Source of the DNA: Bacteroidales bacterium
GTDB lineage: Bacteria > Bacteroidota > Bacteroidia > Bacteroidales > UBA7960
Direction of reading: 5' to 3'
DNA length: 64,000 bases
Assembly (NCBI GenBank): GCA_003557385.1
Contig: PWON01000196.1
Coordinates: 1-64,000, forward strand
Within the stretch, counting starts at the first letter, position 1. Every line of letters begins with the position of its first letter. Positions 61,387 to 64,000 of this stretch are shown here, one piece after another. The translations under genes and the position numbers were made by a program. The notes under the pieces are model-generated. The model was given only the letters and a program-made list of their open reading frames with translations, had not been told where the DNA came from and ran no database searches.

Positions 61387-63207
61387 TTACATTCGTTCCG
61401 GCACATCGATGCCGAGCAAAGCCATCCCATTGCGGATGGTGGTGACAGTAAGTTGCGAAAGCAAGAGGCGGAAATCACTGATCCCCTGATCGGGTTCATT
61501 CAGGATGGAATAGTCGTGGTAAAACTGGTTGAACTCCCTGGCCACTTCATACACATAATTCGCCACCCTGGCAGGGCTTAGTTCATGGGCAGCCTCCAGG
61601 ACCACCCCGGGAAATTCATGTAGCCTTTTCAGCAATTCTTTTTCTTTCCCGTTTGGTGAAATGCCTTCCAAAGAACCATATGCATGCTTCAGGCGTCCAG
61701 GGCTTGCTTTGCGCAACACAGAACAAATGCGGGCATGGGTATATTGAATGAAGGGACCGGTATTGCCGTTGAAGTCAATCGATTCTTCCGGGTTGAACAA
61801 CATATTTTTCTGTGGATCCACTTTGAGTATAAAATATTTCAGGGCACCCAACCCGATCACGCGATAAAGTTCCTGTTTATCCGCTTCACTTAAACCCTGT
61901 GTTTTGCCCAGTTCTTCAGTGGTTTTACGAGCTGTTGCCACCATTTCATCCATCAGGTCGTCGGCATCAACCACTGTGCCTTCACGCGATTTCATCCTGC
62001 CCTGGGGCAATTCAACCATCCCGTAACTCAAGTGGTGGATGGCAGCGGCATAGGGTTTGCCCAATGTATCAAGAACCTTTTTCAGCACGTCAAAATGGTG
62101 ATTCTGTTCATTGCCCACCACATATATCATTTTTCGGGGTAAAAAATCATCATAGCGCAGCTGGGCGGTACCGATATCCTGGGTCATATACACCGATGTT
62201 CCATCGGCCCGGAGCAAAAGCTTTTCATTCAGCTCGTATTCGCTCAGGTCGGCCCATACCGATCCGTCTTCTTTTTCATAAAATGCCCCGGCACGAAGGC
62301 CCTCCGAAACAATTTCGCGGCCCAAAAGGTATGTTTCAGATTCGTAATATGTTTTGTCAAATGCCACACCCATTCGCTTGTACGTAACATCAAACCCCTG
62401 GTATACCCACTCATTCATTTGCTTCCAAACGGCAAGCACCTCCGGATCACGCGCCTCCCAACGGCGCAATAAGGACCGGGCTTCCTGCATCAGGGGGGCT
62501 TCCTTGCGGGCTTCCTCTTCGCTGATCCCCTTGTCTTTCATGAGGGCGTCTACCTGTTGTCGCAGTTTTGTTTCAAAAACCACGTAGTAATCTCCCACCA
62601 GTTTATCACCCTTCTTTTCACTACTTTCCGGGGTTTCACCCTGGCCAAACCTGATCCACGCCAACATCGATTTGCATATATGTATTCCCCGGTCGTTGAC
62701 CAGGTTCACCTTGACCACCTGGTTGCCTGTTCCTTCCAGGAGCAGCGATACGGCATACCCCAGAAGATTGTTGCGGATGTGCCCCAGGTGCAGCGGTTTG
62801 TTTGTATTCGGGGAAGAAAACTCCACCACCACAGGCTTTTTCGCTTGCGATGATCTGCCGGGGTCTTCATGCTTCGCAGAGGCGTACCCAAACCGTTCAT
62901 TGCCCGCTTCCCTGCCCAAAAAATCCAACCAGAACCCGGGCGTGAGTACCATGTTGAGGAATCCTTTGACCACATTATACCCCTCTATTTGTGGAATTTG
63001 CCTGAGCAATGTTTGCCCCAGAAGTTCAGCAACTTGTTCCGGGGAACGTTTCAAACATTTTACGAAAGGAAAAACCACCAGGGTCAGGTCGCCGGCAAAT
63101 TCCTTGCGGGTTTTCTGGAGCAAAATGGTTGTGGGATCAACTTGCTGACCCGATTCCTGCAAAATGCTTTCCGCAACCACTGCAGCAATGTTCTCCTCAA
63201 TCTTCAT
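61387..63207 (-). CDS. argS: Arginyl-tRNA synthetase
   Basis: 606 aa; EFSSPNTNKPLHLGHIRNN. Confidence 0.97.
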   Translation of the reverse strand: MKIEENIAAVVAESILQESGQQVDPTTILLQKTRKEFAGDLTLVVFPFVKCLKRSPEQVAELLGQTLLRQIPQIEGYNVVKGFLNMVLTPGFWLDFLGREAGNERFGYASAKHEDPGRSSQAKKPVVVEFSSPNTNKPLHLGHIRNNLLGYAVSLLLEGTGNQVVKVNLVNDRGIHICKSMLAWIRFGQGETPESSEKKGDKLVGDYYVVFETKLRQQVDALMKDKGISEEEARKEAPLMQEARSLLRRWEARDPEVLAVWKQMNEWVYQGFDVTYKRMGVAFDKTYYESETYLLGREIVSEGLRAGAFYEKEDGSVWADLSEYELNEKLLLRADGTSVYMTQDIGTAQLRYDDFLPRKMIYVVGNEQNHHFDVLKKVLDTLGKPYAAAIHHLSYGMVELPQGRMKSREGTVVDADDLMDEMVATARKTTEELGKTQGLSEADKQELYRVIGLGALKYFILKVDPQKNMLFNPEESIDFNGNTGPFIQYTHARICSVLRKASPGRLKHAYGSLEGISPNGKEKELLKRLHEFPGVVLEAAHELSPARVANYVYEVAREFNQFYHDYSILNEPDQGISDFRLLLSQLTVTTIRNGMALLGIDVPERM

Positions 63208-63240
63208 ATCTTCGGGATTTTAACGGGCCAAAGATACAAT

Positions 63241-63993
63241 TTAAAAGAATAAAACCACCGCGATGCCGAAATAGATCAGCAATCCGGTAATATCCACCAT
63301 GGTGGTAATGGCCGGGCTGGCAGCCACAGCGGGGTCTCCGCCCAAACGTTTTACAATGAGTGGCAGTGAGGCCCCAATGAGTGTGGCCGATATTACCTGA
63401 AGGCTCAGGGCCAGTGAAATTCCAAAGGCGATAAAAAACAAACTGTATTGATCGGGCACATCGGTTTCCCAGGAAAGGAAAAGTATTTTCCCAAAAGCAA
63501 TAAGGCCGAGAACCACCGACAACAACAAAGCGATGCGGGCCTCCTTAAAAAGGATCATCAGCCAGTTTTTCAGGGTGATCTGTCCAAGTGCCAGGGCACG
63601 TATTACCACGGTAGCTGACTGTGAACCGACATTGCCACCAGAGTCTGCCACCATGGGCATATACAATGCCAGAATGATGAGTACCGACATCGCCTCCTCA
63701 TACCGGTGAATGATCATACCGGAAATTACCCCGATTATGGCCAGGCTTGCCACCCAGGTGATGCGCTTGCGGAAATGGGAAAAGACACTGGTTTCAGGAT
63801 AGTCCAGGCCATCTTCGTCCGGAACGATCCCCATGAACTTCTCCATGTCTTCGGTCTGCTCGGCCTGGATTACCTCCAGGGCATCATCGTGCCGGACAAT
63901 CCCGGCCAACTGTCCGTATTTGTTTATGACCGGGATGGCCACCAGGTCGTACTTTTCAATTTTAACGGCCACCGATTCCCTGTCTTCATCCAC
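63241..63993 (-). CDS. mgtE: Magnesium transporter MgtE (5' end beyond window)
   Basis: C-terminal MgtE membrane domain (PMVADSGGNVGSQSATVVIRALALGQ) with part of the CBS domains; N-terminus lies outside the window. Confidence 0.92.
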   Translation of the reverse strand: MDEDRESVAVKIEKYDLVAIPVINKYGQLAGIVRHDDALEVIQAEQTEDMEKFMGIVPDEDGLDYPETSVFSHFRKRITWVASLAIIGVISGMIIHRYEEAMSVLIILALYMPMVADSGGNVGSQSATVVIRALALGQITLKNWLMILFKEARIALLLSVVLGLIAFGKILFLSWETDVPDQYSLFFIAFGISLALSLQVISATLIGASLPLIVKRLGGDPAVAASPAITTMVDITGLLIYFGIAVVLFF

Positions 63994-64000
63994 TTCGGCC

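Noticed and set aside
1-64000. CRISPR arrays, IS elements, prophage or defence island
   Set aside because: No regularly spaced direct repeats of CRISPR size, transposases, phage structural genes or defence genes were recognised on either strand.

Overview
This 64-kb window is a chromosomal segment from a Bacteroidetes (Bacteroidales-like) genome. Evidence is the gene order, TTTG-N19-TAnnTTTG promoters, and lineage-typical proteins (DUF3467 after rpoC, GH3, HU-CCDC81/SPOR, GldB/PorT-like, the FtsZ tail NSFLHDNVD). It is mostly core genome. On the left: a DnaE-type polymerase, then rplK-rplA-rplJ-rplL-rpoB-rpoC-DUF3467, nusG/secE, tuf, five tRNAs, hpf, a xerC/D-like recombinase and rpsU. The middle holds peptidases, pssA, purS, yraN, a peroxiredoxin, a GH3 protein, kdsB, a trmB fusion, nadE, gldB/porT-like genes, engB and a GlsB/GlsA-like acyltransferase pair. 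The right holds the complete dcw cluster (mraZ to ftsZ), ispE, a second S9 peptidase, an AbgT-type transporter, argS and partial mgtE. No CRISPR array, IS element, prophage or defence island was seen. The best second-look items are: (1) two related arrays of degenerate 7-bp repeats (consensus about AATTAGT) that form the 3' ends of murG and an S9 peptidase gene and stop about 10 nt before the next start codon; (2) murD reduced to its C-terminal part inside an otherwise intact dcw cluster; (3) an in-frame TAA in an rluB-type gene whose reading frame continues for 43 conserved-looking codons; (4) a triple 10-bp-period AAAGTGG motif upstream of mraZ matching the MraZ box described in Mollicutes; (5) a TrmB fused to an alkyltransferase-like domain that lacks the catalytic Cys (PAHRV); (6) a 10-bp perfect inverted repeat between rplL and rpoB.
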